Shown: piece by piece, positions 1-9,130 of the stretch
Numbering within the stretch: the first letter of the stretch is position 1
Layout: each line of letters begins with the position of its first letter
Assembly (NCBI RefSeq): GCF_003574035.1
Contig: NZ_QWKY01000002.1
Coordinates: 51,498 to 115,497, forward strand
Length of the DNA: 64,000 nucleotides
Origin: Meiothermus hypogaeus
GTDB taxonomy: Bacteria > Deinococcota > Deinococci > Deinococcales > Thermaceae
Direction: 5' to 3'
Translations under genes and position numbers: made by a program
Notes under the pieces: model-generated
What the model was told of the DNA's origin: nothing
The model's database searches: none
The model's input: the letters and a program-made list of their open reading frames with translations, nothing else

Positions 1-151
1 CCGCCAGGTAGATTTTCTCCACATCAAGCGCGTTTGCTCTGGCAATTTCAGCGGCCAGCTCGGCGACCCGCAAAATATGTTCGTAGCGCTCAGGCTTAAC
101 CTGCTGGCGCACTCTTTCGGCCAGATCAACGACAGAGATGGTGCTTATCAA
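1..151 (-). CDS. yqeK: YqeK-like HD-domain hydrolase, N-terminal part (gene runs off the window)
   Basis: The reverse strand from 151 reads TTG ATA AGC and opens a frame to the window edge (50 codons visible). The segment VKPERYEHILRVAELA, followed by an alanine-rich helix and EKIYLA, matches the first HD-domain helix of the YqeK family, symmetrical diadenosine tetraphosphate (Ap4A) hydrolases; the His of YEH is the first metal ligand of that family. The start is supported by GGAGG six bases before the TTG. The family commonly sits next to nadD, rsfS or obg, and obg and rsfS follow here on the other strand. The catalytic HD pair lies outside the window, so the call rests on the N-terminus and context. 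Confidence 0.7.
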   Translation of the reverse strand, partial: MISTISVVDLAERVRQQVKPERYEHILRVAELAAEIARANALDVEKIYLA

Positions 152-374
152 GTGAAGCCTCCGCCGAGGGCGGGAGCAGGTTTGGGAACTCCTGCCCATC
201 CGCAAAAGAGAGCCTACCACATTTCTGGAAATTTCCAAGCTGGATTGCCCTATCCTTCTACATCGAGTCTGCGTATCGTTTCCCTTGCCCTGACTTGATA
301 GTGATGAGCCTTCAGACGCTTCGTTTTTGTGAAAGCTGCCGCTCGGTGGAGCCGCTCTGATGCCTGGGCGCTAC

Positions 375-429
375 TTGAAACAATTCGCCATAGCCGCTAT
401 AGTTGTCAGTTGGCTGGGTCAAAAGACCC
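375..429 (+). promoter_or_regulatory. Promoter and 5'-UTR stem-loop of rplU
   Basis: TTGAAA (375-380), a 17-base spacer and TATAGT (398-403) make a good sigma-A type promoter. Directly downstream GGGTC (416-420), loop AAAA and GACCC (425-429) form a stem-loop near the start of the predicted transcript, about 55 bases before the rplU ATG. It could be a leader for ribosomal-protein autoregulation, but it does not match a motif I can name. The rest of the 152-484 gap shows nothing else recognisable. Confidence 0.6.
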
Positions 430-484
430 GAGTTGTTTGTTGGATTGCACCAGCATCCCAAACGGCTAACTGGAGAGTGTGGTC

Positions 485-790
485 ATGTACGCAATCATCA
501 AGACGGGTGGTAAACAGTACCGCGCAGAGGCAGGCAGCAAGCTGCGCGTGGAGAAGCTCGAGGCCAACCCCGGCGACACCGTGGAGTTTGACGCCCTGAT
601 GCTGGGCGGCGAGAAGACCGTGATTGGCAGCCCCACCGTACCCGGCGCCAAGGTGGTGGCCGAGGTGGTCGAGCACGGTAAAGGCAAAAAGGTGGTGGTG
701 GCCAAGTTCAAGGCCAAGATCCACTACCGCCGTAAGCGGGGCCACCGCCAGCCCTACACCGAGATTGTGGTGAAGGAGATTCGCGCATAA
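485..790 (+). CDS. rplU: 50S ribosomal protein L21
   Basis: The 101-aa product [17 protein letters not shown]... has the normal L21 length and pattern: KTGGKQYR at the N-terminus and the basic [15 protein letters not shown] segment that contacts 23S rRNA. I use ATG 485 rather than the in-frame GTG at 479, because GGAG at 472-475 is well spaced only for the ATG. L21 binds domain I of 23S rRNA near L20 and is co-transcribed with L27 in most bacteria; rpmA follows 61 bases later. A hairpin fills the gap between the two genes. Confidence 0.97.
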   Translation: MYAIIKTGGKQYRAEAGSKLRVEKLEANPGDTVEFDALMLGGEKTVIGSPTVPGAKVVAEVVEHGKGKKVVVAKFKAKIHYRRKRGHRQPYTEIVVKEIRA

Positions 791-795
791 AACTG

Positions 796-827
796 CTGAA
801 AGCCAGTAGCTAGAGTCTAGCTTTCAG
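796..827 (+). other. Intergenic hairpin between rplU and rpmA
   Basis: CTGAAAGC (796-803) and GCTTTCAG (820-827) are perfect 8-base arms, and an inner TAG/CTA can extend the stem. No T-run follows, so it is unlikely to be a complete terminator. It may adjust L21:L27 expression or protect mRNA ends. Similar words (CTGAAAGC, GCCGAAAGC) recur in several gaps of this window. Confidence 0.5.
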
Positions 828-851
828 TCTTCAGCGTCCTGGAGGGACTAT

Positions 852-1127
852 ATGGCACACAAAAAAGGTCTGGGTTCAACCAAAAACGGGCGCGACAGCC
901 AAGCCAAGCGCCTGGGTGTCAAGCGTTTTGAGGGCCAGGTAGTCAAGGCCGGCAACGTGCTCGTGCGCCAGCGCGGCACTAAGTTCCGCGCCGGCGAGGG
1001 CGTGGGCCAGGGCCGCGATTACACCCTGTTTGCCCTGGTAGACGGGGTGGTGGAGTTTGCCGACAAGGGCCGCAAGGGCCGCTTTGTGCGGGTCAAACCC
1101 ATCGAGCTGGCCAGGGCCGGCGACTAA
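852..1127 (+). CDS. rpmA: 50S ribosomal protein L27
   Basis: The 91-aa product starts [17 protein letters not shown], the canonical L27 N-terminus that reaches the peptidyl-transferase centre, with no Firmicutes-type pre-sequence needing cleavage. [18 protein letters not shown] is the beta-barrel signature. GGAGG sits about 10 bases before the ATG. The order rplU-rpmA-obg is conserved widely, and this gene lies in it. Confidence 0.97.
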   Translation: MAHKKGLGSTKNGRDSQAKRLGVKRFEGQVVKAGNVLVRQRGTKFRAGEGVGQGRDYTLFALVDGVVEFADKGRKGRFVRVKPIELARAGD

Positions 1128-1138
1128 TTTTTGCCGCT

Positions 1139-1178
1139 AGCCGAAGGCTGAAGCCCCGTGCTTGGCCTTCGGCTTTTA
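1139..1178 (+). terminator. Terminator-like hairpin between rpmA and obg
   Basis: AGCCGAAGGC (1139-1148) pairs perfectly with GCCTTCGGCT (1165-1174) around a 16-base loop, followed by TTTT then AGCTTTT. Partial termination here would leave obg at lower levels than the ribosomal proteins. The obg ATG is only 11 bases past the structure, so obg may depend on read-through. Confidence 0.6.
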
Positions 1179-1188
1179 GCTTTTGCTT

Positions 1189-2439
<1,251 letters not shown>

Positions 2440-2466
2440 CTGCCCTATTGTGTACAATGAGGACGA

Positions 2467-2811
2467 ATGGTCAAAACCATTGATACCCAAACGCTAATTG
2501 AGCACATCAAACAAGCCCTGGAGGACAAAAAGGCCGAGAACGTGGTTGCGCTCGACCTGACCGGTGTTTCCGACTCGCTGGACTACTTTGTGATTGCCAC
2601 CGGAACCTCCCAGCCCCACCTGCAAGCCCTCGAGCGGGCCGTGCGGGAAAAGCTCCAGGAAGACGAAGGCATCCGGGCGAATAAGGTCGAGGGCCCCAGC
2701 CCTCGCTGGGTGCTGCTGGACTATGGCCCGGTGCTGGTACACCTGATGAGCGCCGAAGCCCGCGAGTACTACGACCTGGAAGGCTTTTGGGCCGACGCAA
2801 AGCGGATTTAA
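2467..2811 (+). CDS. rsfS: Ribosomal silencing factor RsfS
   Basis: The 114-aa product carries the family core LDYFVIATGTSQPHLQAL and the C-terminal DYGPVLVHLMSAEAREYYDLEGFWADAK. RsfS binds ribosomal protein L14 on the 50S subunit and blocks joining with 30S when nutrients are short. Length and sequence are typical. It follows obg closely and is probably co-transcribed, putting two 50S regulators together. No strong Shine-Dalgarno is visible beyond GAGGACG about 5 bases before the ATG. Confidence 0.95.
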   Translation: MVKTIDTQTLIEHIKQALEDKKAENVVALDLTGVSDSLDYFVIATGTSQPHLQALERAVREKLQEDEGIRANKVEGPSPRWVLLDYGPVLVHLMSAEAREYYDLEGFWADAKRI

Positions 2812-2996
2812 GCGCCCTATTTCCAGGGTTGCTCCAACTTCGAATGCTGAAAAGGCCGAAAGCTGAAAGCCTGAAGCCTGTGGTTGTTCTACGAACGATG
2901 TAGCCTACCCCCGCTACTGCAGAAGAATCCCGTGACCCTATGGCCTCAGACGCGCTTTTGCCTTGTGTCCGGAGACCTGTGACATGGGACTTTGAT

Positions 2997-3284
2997 CTAC
3001 TTTGCGTTGGGCGGGTTGGCCGGGCGGTAGTTACGGACGGGGCCAAAAATAAACTTGTTGAACACGATGTAGGCCGCCAGGTAAGCACCCATCTGTACCC
3101 AGAAGTTGTTGAAGAGCGTCACGCCGCTAGCCCCCAGGAAGGTCATGAGCAGGGTGAGGGGCATGACCACAATGAAGGCCCGCAACAACAGGCTGGGAAA
3201 AATGCGCAGCATGTCCCGGCCCGAAAGTGGCGTGCGCTGCTGTGCTTTACGCTTGAGCTTTTCTTCCCGACGTTTCTTGCCCAT
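2997..3284 (-). CDS. Small two-helix membrane protein, unknown function
   Basis: 95 aa. A very basic N-terminus (MGKKRREEKLKRKAQQR) is followed by a hydrophobic helix at about 30-55 and a second at about 60-80, ending in a polar tail. The positive-inside rule places the N-terminus in the cytoplasm. I do not recognise a named domain; it resembles small conserved proteins restricted to Thermales. It is transcribed away from the rsfS gene and divergently from the M28 peptidase gene, 130 bases away. The 185-base gap on the rsfS side holds only degenerate CTGAAAGC-type words. Confidence 0.7.
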   Translation of the reverse strand: MGKKRREEKLKRKAQQRTPLSGRDMLRIFPSLLLRAFIVVMPLTLLMTFLGASGVTLFNNFWVQMGAYLAAYIVFNKFIFGPVRNYRPANPPNAK

Positions 3285-3414
3285 GTCCTCAAGTTTAAGC
3301 CCTGGACTTTACGTGAACCAAGGGCTTGGCGCACAGAGCACGGGGTAAAACCGTCAACGGCCAGCACCCAGTCTTTTGCTTTCAGCGTAGGGCTTTGAGC
3401 CTTATGCTAAGGCC

Positions 3415-4473
3415 GTGCGAAAACTCTGGGAAGCTCTTTGCGCCTTGCCGCACCGGGGGAGTGCAACGGCCCTCGAGGCCCAGGTGGCCCAGCAGCTCAA
3501 AGATTACCTGGCCCGTCTGGGAGCGGATATCTCGCTTGAAGTCCAGACCTTCCAGGCCCCCCGCAGCTATGGCCCCGAACTCATACTGATTAGCCTTTTG
3601 CTGGCCGCGGGCGGTTTGGGGGGGCTTTGGTGGCTGGCCCTGTTGGGAACCTATGGCTTCTGGGCGCATTTTTCGGGCTGGTGGGTACCGTGGCGGCGGC
3701 TCTTCGACCGCTACCCCTCGCAGAATGTGCTGGCCCAGACCGGCCAGGGCCACAAAACGCTGGTTTTAATGGCCCATTACGATACGGCCAAGTCCTTTTT
3801 CCTCTACCACCCAAAGCAGGTGAGGTATTTCCGGCGCAATTTTTTGATCAATGCGGTGCTGGCTACAGCGCTGCCCTTTGGCGCCATGGTGCCAGTGGTA
3901 TCGCAGTTGCTGGGCCTGTACTTTCTGGTGCAGGCCGCTCTCCTGACCCTGCGAGAGTTTCGCGAGCCCTATGTCAACGGGGCCAACGACAACGCGACTG
4001 GGGTTGCCGTAGCGGTGGCCTTGTTCGAGGAACTGGTGAAAGACCCCCTGCCAGACTACCGGGTGATGCTGGCCCTCACGGGCAGCGAGGAAGTGGGGGC
4101 CAAGGGAGCCGAGCACCTGGCGCGTTCGGGACGGGTTCCACCGGATGCACTGGTGCTCAACATCGACAATGTGGGCAAAGGCGAGCTGTTTTATGCCACC
4201 GGCGAGGGCATGCTGGTCTACCATGCCTACTTGGGGGTTCTTCTCGAGCGGGCCCGGGCCACCTCGGGTGCGCAACCTTTGGCGTACCGCCTGGCATTTT
4301 TCGATACCCGCCCCTTTGCGGCCCGAAACATTCCTTGCCTCACGCTCATTCGCCTGGAGAATGGTACACCCCCCCACTGGCACTGGCCTTCCGACCGCCC
4401 CGATGGGGTGGACTGGGGTGCGGTAGAAGAAACCCTGAACTACGCACGCACGCTGGTGCGCCAGCTGGCCTGA
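3415..4473 (+). CDS. M28-family zinc peptidase with membrane segments
   Basis: 352 aa. The five metal ligands of M28 aminopeptidases are visible in order: H in MAHYDT, D in NGANDNATG, the E-E pair in GSEEVG, D in NIDNVG and a C-terminal H in PPHWHWPSD. Hydrophobic stretches at about 48-75 and 140-175 suggest membrane attachment, with the second inserted between the first two ligand motifs, which is unusual for a soluble M28 enzyme. The start is GTG 3415; a -10 box TATGCT (3403-3408) lies six bases upstream with TTTCAG 17 bases before it, so the mRNA is probably leaderless. Likely a peptide or amino-acyl hydrolase at the membrane; substrate unknown. Confidence 0.82.
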   Translation: MRKLWEALCALPHRGSATALEAQVAQQLKDYLARLGADISLEVQTFQAPRSYGPELILISLLLAAGGLGGLWWLALLGTYGFWAHFSGWWVPWRRLFDRYPSQNVLAQTGQGHKTLVLMAHYDTAKSFFLYHPKQVRYFRRNFLINAVLATALPFGAMVPVVSQLLGLYFLVQAALLTLREFREPYVNGANDNATGVAVAVALFEELVKDPLPDYRVMLALTGSEEVGAKGAEHLARSGRVPPDALVLNIDNVGKGELFYATGEGMLVYHAYLGVLLERARATSGAQPLAYRLAFFDTRPFAARNIPCLTLIRLENGTPPHWHWPSDRPDGVDWGAVEETLNYARTLVRQLA

Positions 4474-4856
4474 TCTGGAGTAGCGTGCTTGGTGTCTGGC
4501 TAAGGTCTTGAGTAGAGCGCGGTGTGTCGCCGGTAGTTTGCTGAAGCGGGGGTCGAGGTGCTGGCCATGCCACAAGGTCATTTGGCTTTGGGCCTTCGAC
4601 AATTAGCTCCAGGCCAATACAGCAGCACCTCACAAGAGAACAATGTGACCGCTCGGTTCTAATGTTAAGCTTTGTTCATTTAGGGCAGCCTTTTGAGAAA
4701 GGGTGAAATATACTCTGAGCGTGGGTTGGAAAGGTGCAACGGTATCGCTGTACCAGCTGATATCGAAAAGTGCACTCATTGTAATGCCGGCAGGGCTACA
4801 GCTTCTGGTTGCCCCGATCCAATCCACCTAATCAAGTGACCCAAGGGAGCCTCCAG
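4474..4856. other. 383-base intergenic region before pilT
   Basis: No open frame with a ribosome-binding site stands out. A TATACT hexamer at 4709-4714 could be a -10 box for pilT, but no convincing -35 lies 16-18 bases upstream. AAGGGAG just before the pilT ATG is the ribosome-binding site. No repeat copy is present. Confidence 0.45.
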
Positions 4857-5957
4857 ATGAGTACCACTCAAACCCCCACTCCCATCGCTGAAATGCTGCG
4901 CAGCATGGTGCAGGCTCGAGCCTCGGACATTCATTTGCAGGCGGGGGCACCGCCCACTGTCCGCATTGACGGCAAACTCAAGCCCTTTGGAAGCAAAGTG
5001 CTTTTGCCAGCCGATGTGGAAGCCATCGTTCGCAGCTTGCTGAACCCCATGCAGCAAGAGGAACTCGAGTACAAAAAAGAAATGGACTTTGCCTATACGG
5101 TGCCGGGTCTGGCTCGTTTTCGCTGTAATTTGCTTCACCAGCGCGGCAGTTTTGGTCTGGTCATGCGGGTGGTGGCCGAAACCATTCCCAGCTTCGAGGC
5201 CCTGGGGCTGCCCCGCCCGGTCATGGAAGACCTGGCCTCCAAGGAGCGCGGCCTGGTGCTCGTTACGGGCCCTACCGGCTCGGGCAAGTCCACCACCCTG
5301 GCTGCCCTGATTGACCATATCAACCTGCACTTCCCCAAAAACATCGTCACCATCGAAGACCCCATCGAGTTTTTGCACAAACACAAGAAAAGCCTGGTGG
5401 TGCAGCGCGAGGTAGGGGTAGACACGGACTCCTTCAGCACGGGTCTCAAGTACGCCATGCGGCAAGACCCGGATGTGATTCTGATCGGCGAGATGCGCGA
5501 TCGCGAAACGGTGGAGGCGGCCATCATGGCGGCCCAGACTGGCCATCTGGTGCTTTCCACCCTCCATACACTCGATTCGGTGCGCACCATCAACCGCATC
5601 ATCGACTTCTTCCCCCTGCACGAGCACCTGCAAATCCGCATTCTGCTGGCCGAGTCGCTCCTGGGTATCATCTCCCAACGCTTGCTGCCCAGGGCCGACG
5701 GACAGGGGCGCATGCTGGCTCTGGAGATTCTGTTGGCCACGCCTTTTGTGCGCGACCTTATCAAAGACGAGAACAAGACGCCTCAAATCAAGGACGCCAT
5801 GCTGCAGGATAACCTGCGCGGTATGCAAACCTTCGATCAGCACCTGGTAGAGCTCTATACCCAGGGCCACATCAGCCTCGAGGACGCCGAAGGCTCGGCC
5901 ACCAGCCCCCACGAACTCAAGCTGATGCTGACCAAGTTTACTGGGCGCGGATACTGA
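4857..5957 (+). CDS. pilT: Type IV pilus retraction ATPase PilT
   Basis: 366 aa. Begins with the PilT PAS-like N-domain (ASDIHLQAGAPPTVRIDGKL), then Walker A GPTGSGKST from residue 138, an Asp box EDPIEF, Walker B ILIGEMRD and His box TLHTLDS. The C-terminal TPFVRDLIKDENKTPQ stretch is the counterpart of the AIRNLIRE retraction motif. PilT hexamers depolymerise type IV pili, powering twitching and, in Thermus relatives, affecting adhesion and DNA uptake. ATG 4857 is preferred over an upstream in-frame ATG (4809) because AAGGGAG sits 7 bases before it and family members start S-T-x near here. It stands alone, as pilT often does in Thermaceae. Confidence 0.95.
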   Translation: MSTTQTPTPIAEMLRSMVQARASDIHLQAGAPPTVRIDGKLKPFGSKVLLPADVEAIVRSLLNPMQQEELEYKKEMDFAYTVPGLARFRCNLLHQRGSFGLVMRVVAETIPSFEALGLPRPVMEDLASKERGLVLVTGPTGSGKSTTLAALIDHINLHFPKNIVTIEDPIEFLHKHKKSLVVQREVGVDTDSFSTGLKYAMRQDPDVILIGEMRDRETVEAAIMAAQTGHLVLSTLHTLDSVRTINRIIDFFPLHEHLQIRILLAESLLGIISQRLLPRADGQGRMLALEILLATPFVRDLIKDENKTPQIKDAMLQDNLRGMQTFDQHLVELYTQGHISLEDAEGSATSPHELKLMLTKFTGRGY

Positions 5958-6085
5958 AAACCCGCGCGTGAGAACGCTCTTCACAAAAATTGAGCCATCC
6001 GGGGTTGAGAATCCTGTGTCCTGGACAGAACAGTGGCCTTCGGGTTACGCGGCCACGTCTGCGAACAGCGCGAAAGTAGGTCTTT

Positions 6086-6321
6086 ATACCAGATTCGGTT
6101 GATTCGTTGCCGTTCGGCAACGAATCAACAGGGCCGAAGGTATCCACGTAGCGGAGGGCGATACCGCCCCTGGGAAGCAAGACGCTTTCTTCGCCGACCG
6201 ACAGTGAAGGGCCATCGGCCCCCGGCTAGCGCCGGTACTCAAGGGAGGGGTGTGCTCTAGGATTCAAAAAGACAGCCTCTGGTGTTTTTGGTTTTGTAAG
6301 CTGTCTTTTTGAATCCGGTAT
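6086..6321 (+). repeat. Modular MITE-like repeat, copy 1
   Basis: 236 bases from ATACCAGATTC to GAATCCGGTAT, which are near-inverted ends. From left to right: a perfect hairpin around CGTTGCCG/CGGCAACG (module A); one 38-base module B at 6136-6173 with two small hairpins; module C (GACGCTTTCTTCGCCGACCG); module D (GGGCCATCGGCCCCCGG...); and module E, whose arms GGATTCAAAAAGACAG and CTGTCTTTTTGAATCC form a 16-bp terminal hairpin. No coding capacity. It lies between pilT and the penicillin acylase gene; the 128 bases left of it show nothing recognisable. Confidence 0.85.
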
Positions 6322-6401
6322 TAGCCAATAGCTAGAGCCTGTTGCTCTTGATTGTAGAGGGTTCGATTCGGGTAAAGTGAGGCCAGTCTGGAGGTTGAGC
6401 G

Positions 6402-8765
6402 ATGCGCTGGCTTTTTCTTGGGTTAACCGTGCTTTTGTTGCTAGCTTCGTGTGTTCCCTCCAACCAGGTGCGCCAGGTGCAGGGGCTTTCGGGGCCGGTG
6501 AACATTACCTTTGACCGCTGGGGTATTCCGCATATCCGGGCCCTCTCGAGCGATATGGATGTGTTTTTTGCTCAAGGCTATGTGCACGCGCGCGACCGGC
6601 TGTTCCAGATGGAGCTGGGCCGTCGTGTGGCGCAGGGCCGGCTGTCAGAAATTTTGGGCAGTGGGGCCGTCGAACAAGACCGATTCTTCCGCATCTGGGG
6701 CTTCTACCGTGCGGCCCAGGCTTCCCTGCCCAACCACACCGAGTTTACCCGCCGTGCCCTGGAAGCCTACGCGGCCGGGGTCAATCAGTTCATCCGCGAA
6801 GGAAACCTGCCCCTGCCTTTTGCCCTGCTGGGCTTTACCCCAGAGCCCTGGACGCCTACCGACACCCTGGCCTGGGGCAAGCTCCAGTCCTACGACCTGG
6901 GGCAGGTCTGGCAGGATGAAATTGACAATTCCTTCATCCTGGGTAAGGTGGGGGTGGAAGGGTTCAACGACCTGCGGGGGGAGTATCCCAAGGGCTGGCC
7001 CACCATCCTGCAGCCGGGCGACCTTCGCAGCGACGATGAGCGGGCCGAGCCCGGCTATCCAACCCCACAACCCGCGCTTTCTGGGGCCACGCTGCTGGCC
7101 ATGCAAAAGCTGGCCGAGTTTTCCGAAACCCTGCGCATGGCCCCCCGCAGCCCTGACCACGGCTCCAACAACTGGGTGCTAAGCGGCTCGCGCACCACCA
7201 GCGGTAAGCCCCTGTTGGCCAACGACCCCCACCTGCGCCTGCAAAACCCGGCCCTGTGGTACATTGCCGATCTGCAGGGCCCTGGCTACCGGGCAATTGG
7301 GGCCACCATTCCGGGAGTGCCTGGGGTGTTTTTGGGGCGCAACGACCGGGTGGCCTGGGGGGCCACCAATGTGCGGCCCGATGTGATGGATTTGTTCGTG
7401 CTGGATTTGCAAGGGCAGTCCTACCGCACCCCCACCGGCCTGGTGCCGCTACGTTTGCGTCAGGAGGTAATCCGGGTGCGGGGGGCCAACCCGGTGACCC
7501 TCACCGTGCGCGAAAGCGAGTACGGCCCGGTGATTTCTGATCTGGGCCGGGCTTTCTTGCGGCCTGGCCTGACTGCTGGAACGGCCATTGCCAGCGATAA
7601 CCAGGCGGTAGCGGTGCGCTGGACGGGCCTCGAGCCTCAAGACACCACCCTGGACGCCTACCTGGGCATGAATCGTGCCCGCAACGCCGCCGAGTTCCGG
7701 GAAGCCCTTAGGCGCTACGCAGCTCCCATGCAGAACTTTGTCTATGCTGATGTGGACGGCAACATTGGCTACTTTGCGCCGGGCTGGATTCCGCTGCGCG
7801 ACTGGGATGGGCGATTCCCGGCCAGCGCCCGGCTGGGGCAGCAGTGGAAGGGCTATGTGGCCTTTGAGCGCTTGCCACAGGTGGTGAACCCCCGCGAAGG
7901 TTTTGTCAGCAGCGCCAACAACCGGGTCTTGCCGCACGGCGGGCCCGACATTTCCAGCTACACCACCGAGGTCTTCCGTGCCCAGCGCATCCGCGACCTG
8001 ATTCTGGCCACGCCCAAAGCCAGTCTGGAGGACATGGCCCGCTGGCAGGGGGATACGTACTCCATTATTGCCCGGGAGATGCTGCCGGGTCTGTTGGCCC
8101 TGCAACCCCAGAGCCAGGCAGCGCGGCGCCTGCAAGATGCTGTGCGGGGGTGGGACTTGCAGGCCGAGCTGGACTCGGTGGGGGCTACCGCTTTCGCCTT
8201 CTACTACCGCGAGATTTCCCGGATGCTGGAAGACGAACTCGAGCTGCGCTACCCACCGGTGCCCTACACCTTCGTCAAAACCCTGCGGGAGGACGGGCGC
8301 TGGTGCAGAAATGCCGCTGCGGGTATCCAGAACTGTGCGCAGTTCATGGCCCAGGCCCTGGAAAAAGCTGGAGCCGAACTCGAGCACCGCTTAGGCCCGG
8401 ACCCCGCCCGCTGGCAGTGGGGCCGGCTGCACCAGGCCACCCTGCCTTCCCCGCTGGCCTCCACCCCGCTGATTGGCGGCCTGTTCAACCGCACCCTTCC
8501 TACCCCCGGCTCGATGCACACCGTGAATGTAGCCAACTATAACCAGGACAGCTTCCTGCACACCTCCGGGGCCAGCCTGCGCACCCTCTTCGACCTGGCC
8601 GACCCCGACAACAGCCGCATCATCTACCCCATGGGCCAGTCCGCCGATGTGTTCAGCTCCCACTTTGATAACCTGCTGTGGCTCTGGCGCGACAAACAGT
8701 ACATCCCCCTCAGCACCCGTCCCGCCAATTGGGGGCAGACCTGGACGCTGGAGCTCAGGCCATAG
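6402..8765 (+). CDS. Penicillin acylase family (S45) lipoprotein
   Basis: 787 aa. Residues 1-17 (ending LLLLASC) are a lipoprotein signal with Cys17, so the enzyme should be exported and lipid-anchored. It belongs to the Ntn-hydrolase penicillin/aculeacin acylase family: DRWGIPHIRA and FAQGYVHARDRLFQMELGRR are N-terminal signatures, and GSNNWVLSG supplies Ser255, which becomes the N-terminal nucleophile after autocatalytic cleavage into alpha and beta chains. Known relatives hydrolyse amide bonds of penicillins or N-acyl-homoserine lactones; the true substrate here is unknown. GGAGG precedes the ATG. A possible promoter TTGATT...TAAAGT lies in the gap after repeat copy 1. Confidence 0.9.
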   Translation: MRWLFLGLTVLLLLASCVPSNQVRQVQGLSGPVNITFDRWGIPHIRALSSDMDVFFAQGYVHARDRLFQMELGRRVAQGRLSEILGSGAVEQDRFFRIWGFYRAAQASLPNHTEFTRRALEAYAAGVNQFIREGNLPLPFALLGFTPEPWTPTDTLAWGKLQSYDLGQVWQDEIDNSFILGKVGVEGFNDLRGEYPKGWPTILQPGDLRSDDERAEPGYPTPQPALSGATLLAMQKLAEFSETLRMAPRSPDHGSNNWVLSGSRTTSGKPLLANDPHLRLQNPALWYIADLQGPGYRAIGATIPGVPGVFLGRNDRVAWGATNVRPDVMDLFVLDLQGQSYRTPTGLVPLRLRQEVIRVRGANPVTLTVRESEYGPVISDLGRAFLRPGLTAGTAIASDNQAVAVRWTGLEPQDTTLDAYLGMNRARNAAEFREALRRYAAPMQNFVYADVDGNIGYFAPGWIPLRDWDGRFPASARLGQQWKGYVAFERLPQVVNPREGFVSSANNRVLPHGGPDISSYTTEVFRAQRIRDLILATPKASLEDMARWQGDTYSIIAREMLPGLLALQPQSQAARRLQDAVRGWDLQAELDSVGATAFAFYYREISRMLEDELELRYPPVPYTFVKTLREDGRWCRNAAAGIQNCAQFMAQALEKAGAELEHRLGPDPARWQWGRLHQATLPSPLASTPLIGGLFNRTLPTPGSMHTVNVANYNQDSFLHTSGASLRTLFDLADPDNSRIIYPMGQSADVFSSHFDNLLWLWRDKQYIPLSTRPANWGQTWTLELRP

Positions 8766-8844
8766 CGCAACTTCAACCATGTTCATCCCTTCTCACTAAA
8801 GAATGGCCTTATGGTCAAGGATTACCTGCTGTTGAGGGAAGGCC

Positions 8845-8925
8845 ATGCTGACCAGCCCCGACTTCAAAGAACTATTGAGTCTTTTCAAAAAGCATAATGT
8901 TCGCTATTGGATTGTTGGTGGATAA
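8845..8925 (+). pseudogene. Remnant of a nucleotidyltransferase (AbiEii/MNT-like) gene
   Basis: AGGGAAGG precedes ATG 8845, and the frame reads MLTSPDFKELLSLFKKHNVR then YWIVGG before a TAA at 8923-8925. After the stop the same frame continues A-V-M-C-Y-T-K. Nucleotidyltransferase-fold proteins of the AbiEii/MenT class begin DFKELLxxxxxHxVxYxxVGGYAVM, so the TAA occupies the expected Tyr codon. Homology then fades into AT-rich DNA. I read this as an inactivated and truncated gene, probably toxin-antitoxin or defence related. A sequencing error at the stop would not rescue it, since the downstream part is also lost. Confidence 0.65.
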
Positions 8926-9003
8926 GCGGTTATGTGCTACACAAAATCAAATACACTGTATTTTTTGCGTTGAATTTGGAGCACACTCGACTGTGACATA
9001 ACA

Positions 9004-9032
9004 TTGTGACAAAGCAAACACGTTACTACTAT
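9004..9032 (+). promoter_or_regulatory. Promoter of the DUF3800 gene
   Basis: TTGTGA (9004-9009), a 17-base spacer and TACTAT (9027-9032) form a good promoter pointing at the DUF3800 gene. The -10 box overlaps an inverted repeat, TTACTAC (9023-9029) / GTAGTAA (9038-9044), a natural operator position. Confidence 0.55.
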
Positions 9033-9055
9033 CCTATGTAGTAATGTATCTATAG

Positions 9056-9107
9056 CAGTCGAGAGGTCTGACTTTCAGACCGTGAGAGCAAGGTCTCTCC
9101 TCGACTG
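9056..9107 (+). other. Three-way-junction palindromic element before DUF3800
   Basis: CAGTCGAG (9056-9063) and CTCGACTG (9100-9107) are perfect outer arms. Between them sit two inner hairpins: GGTCTG/CAGACC (9065-9070/9076-9081) and GAGAG/CTCTC (9084-9088/9094-9098). The 52 bases can fold into a compact three-way junction in RNA or single-stranded DNA, and would form the 5' leader of the DUF3800 transcript. Confidence 0.6.
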
Positions 9108-9130
9108 ACTTCATTTTCCCCTTTCCACAC

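Noticed and set aside
4776..5984. 402-aa minus-strand open frame across pilT
   Set aside because: It mirrors the codon pattern of pilT, shows no protein family signature and has no ribosome-binding site.
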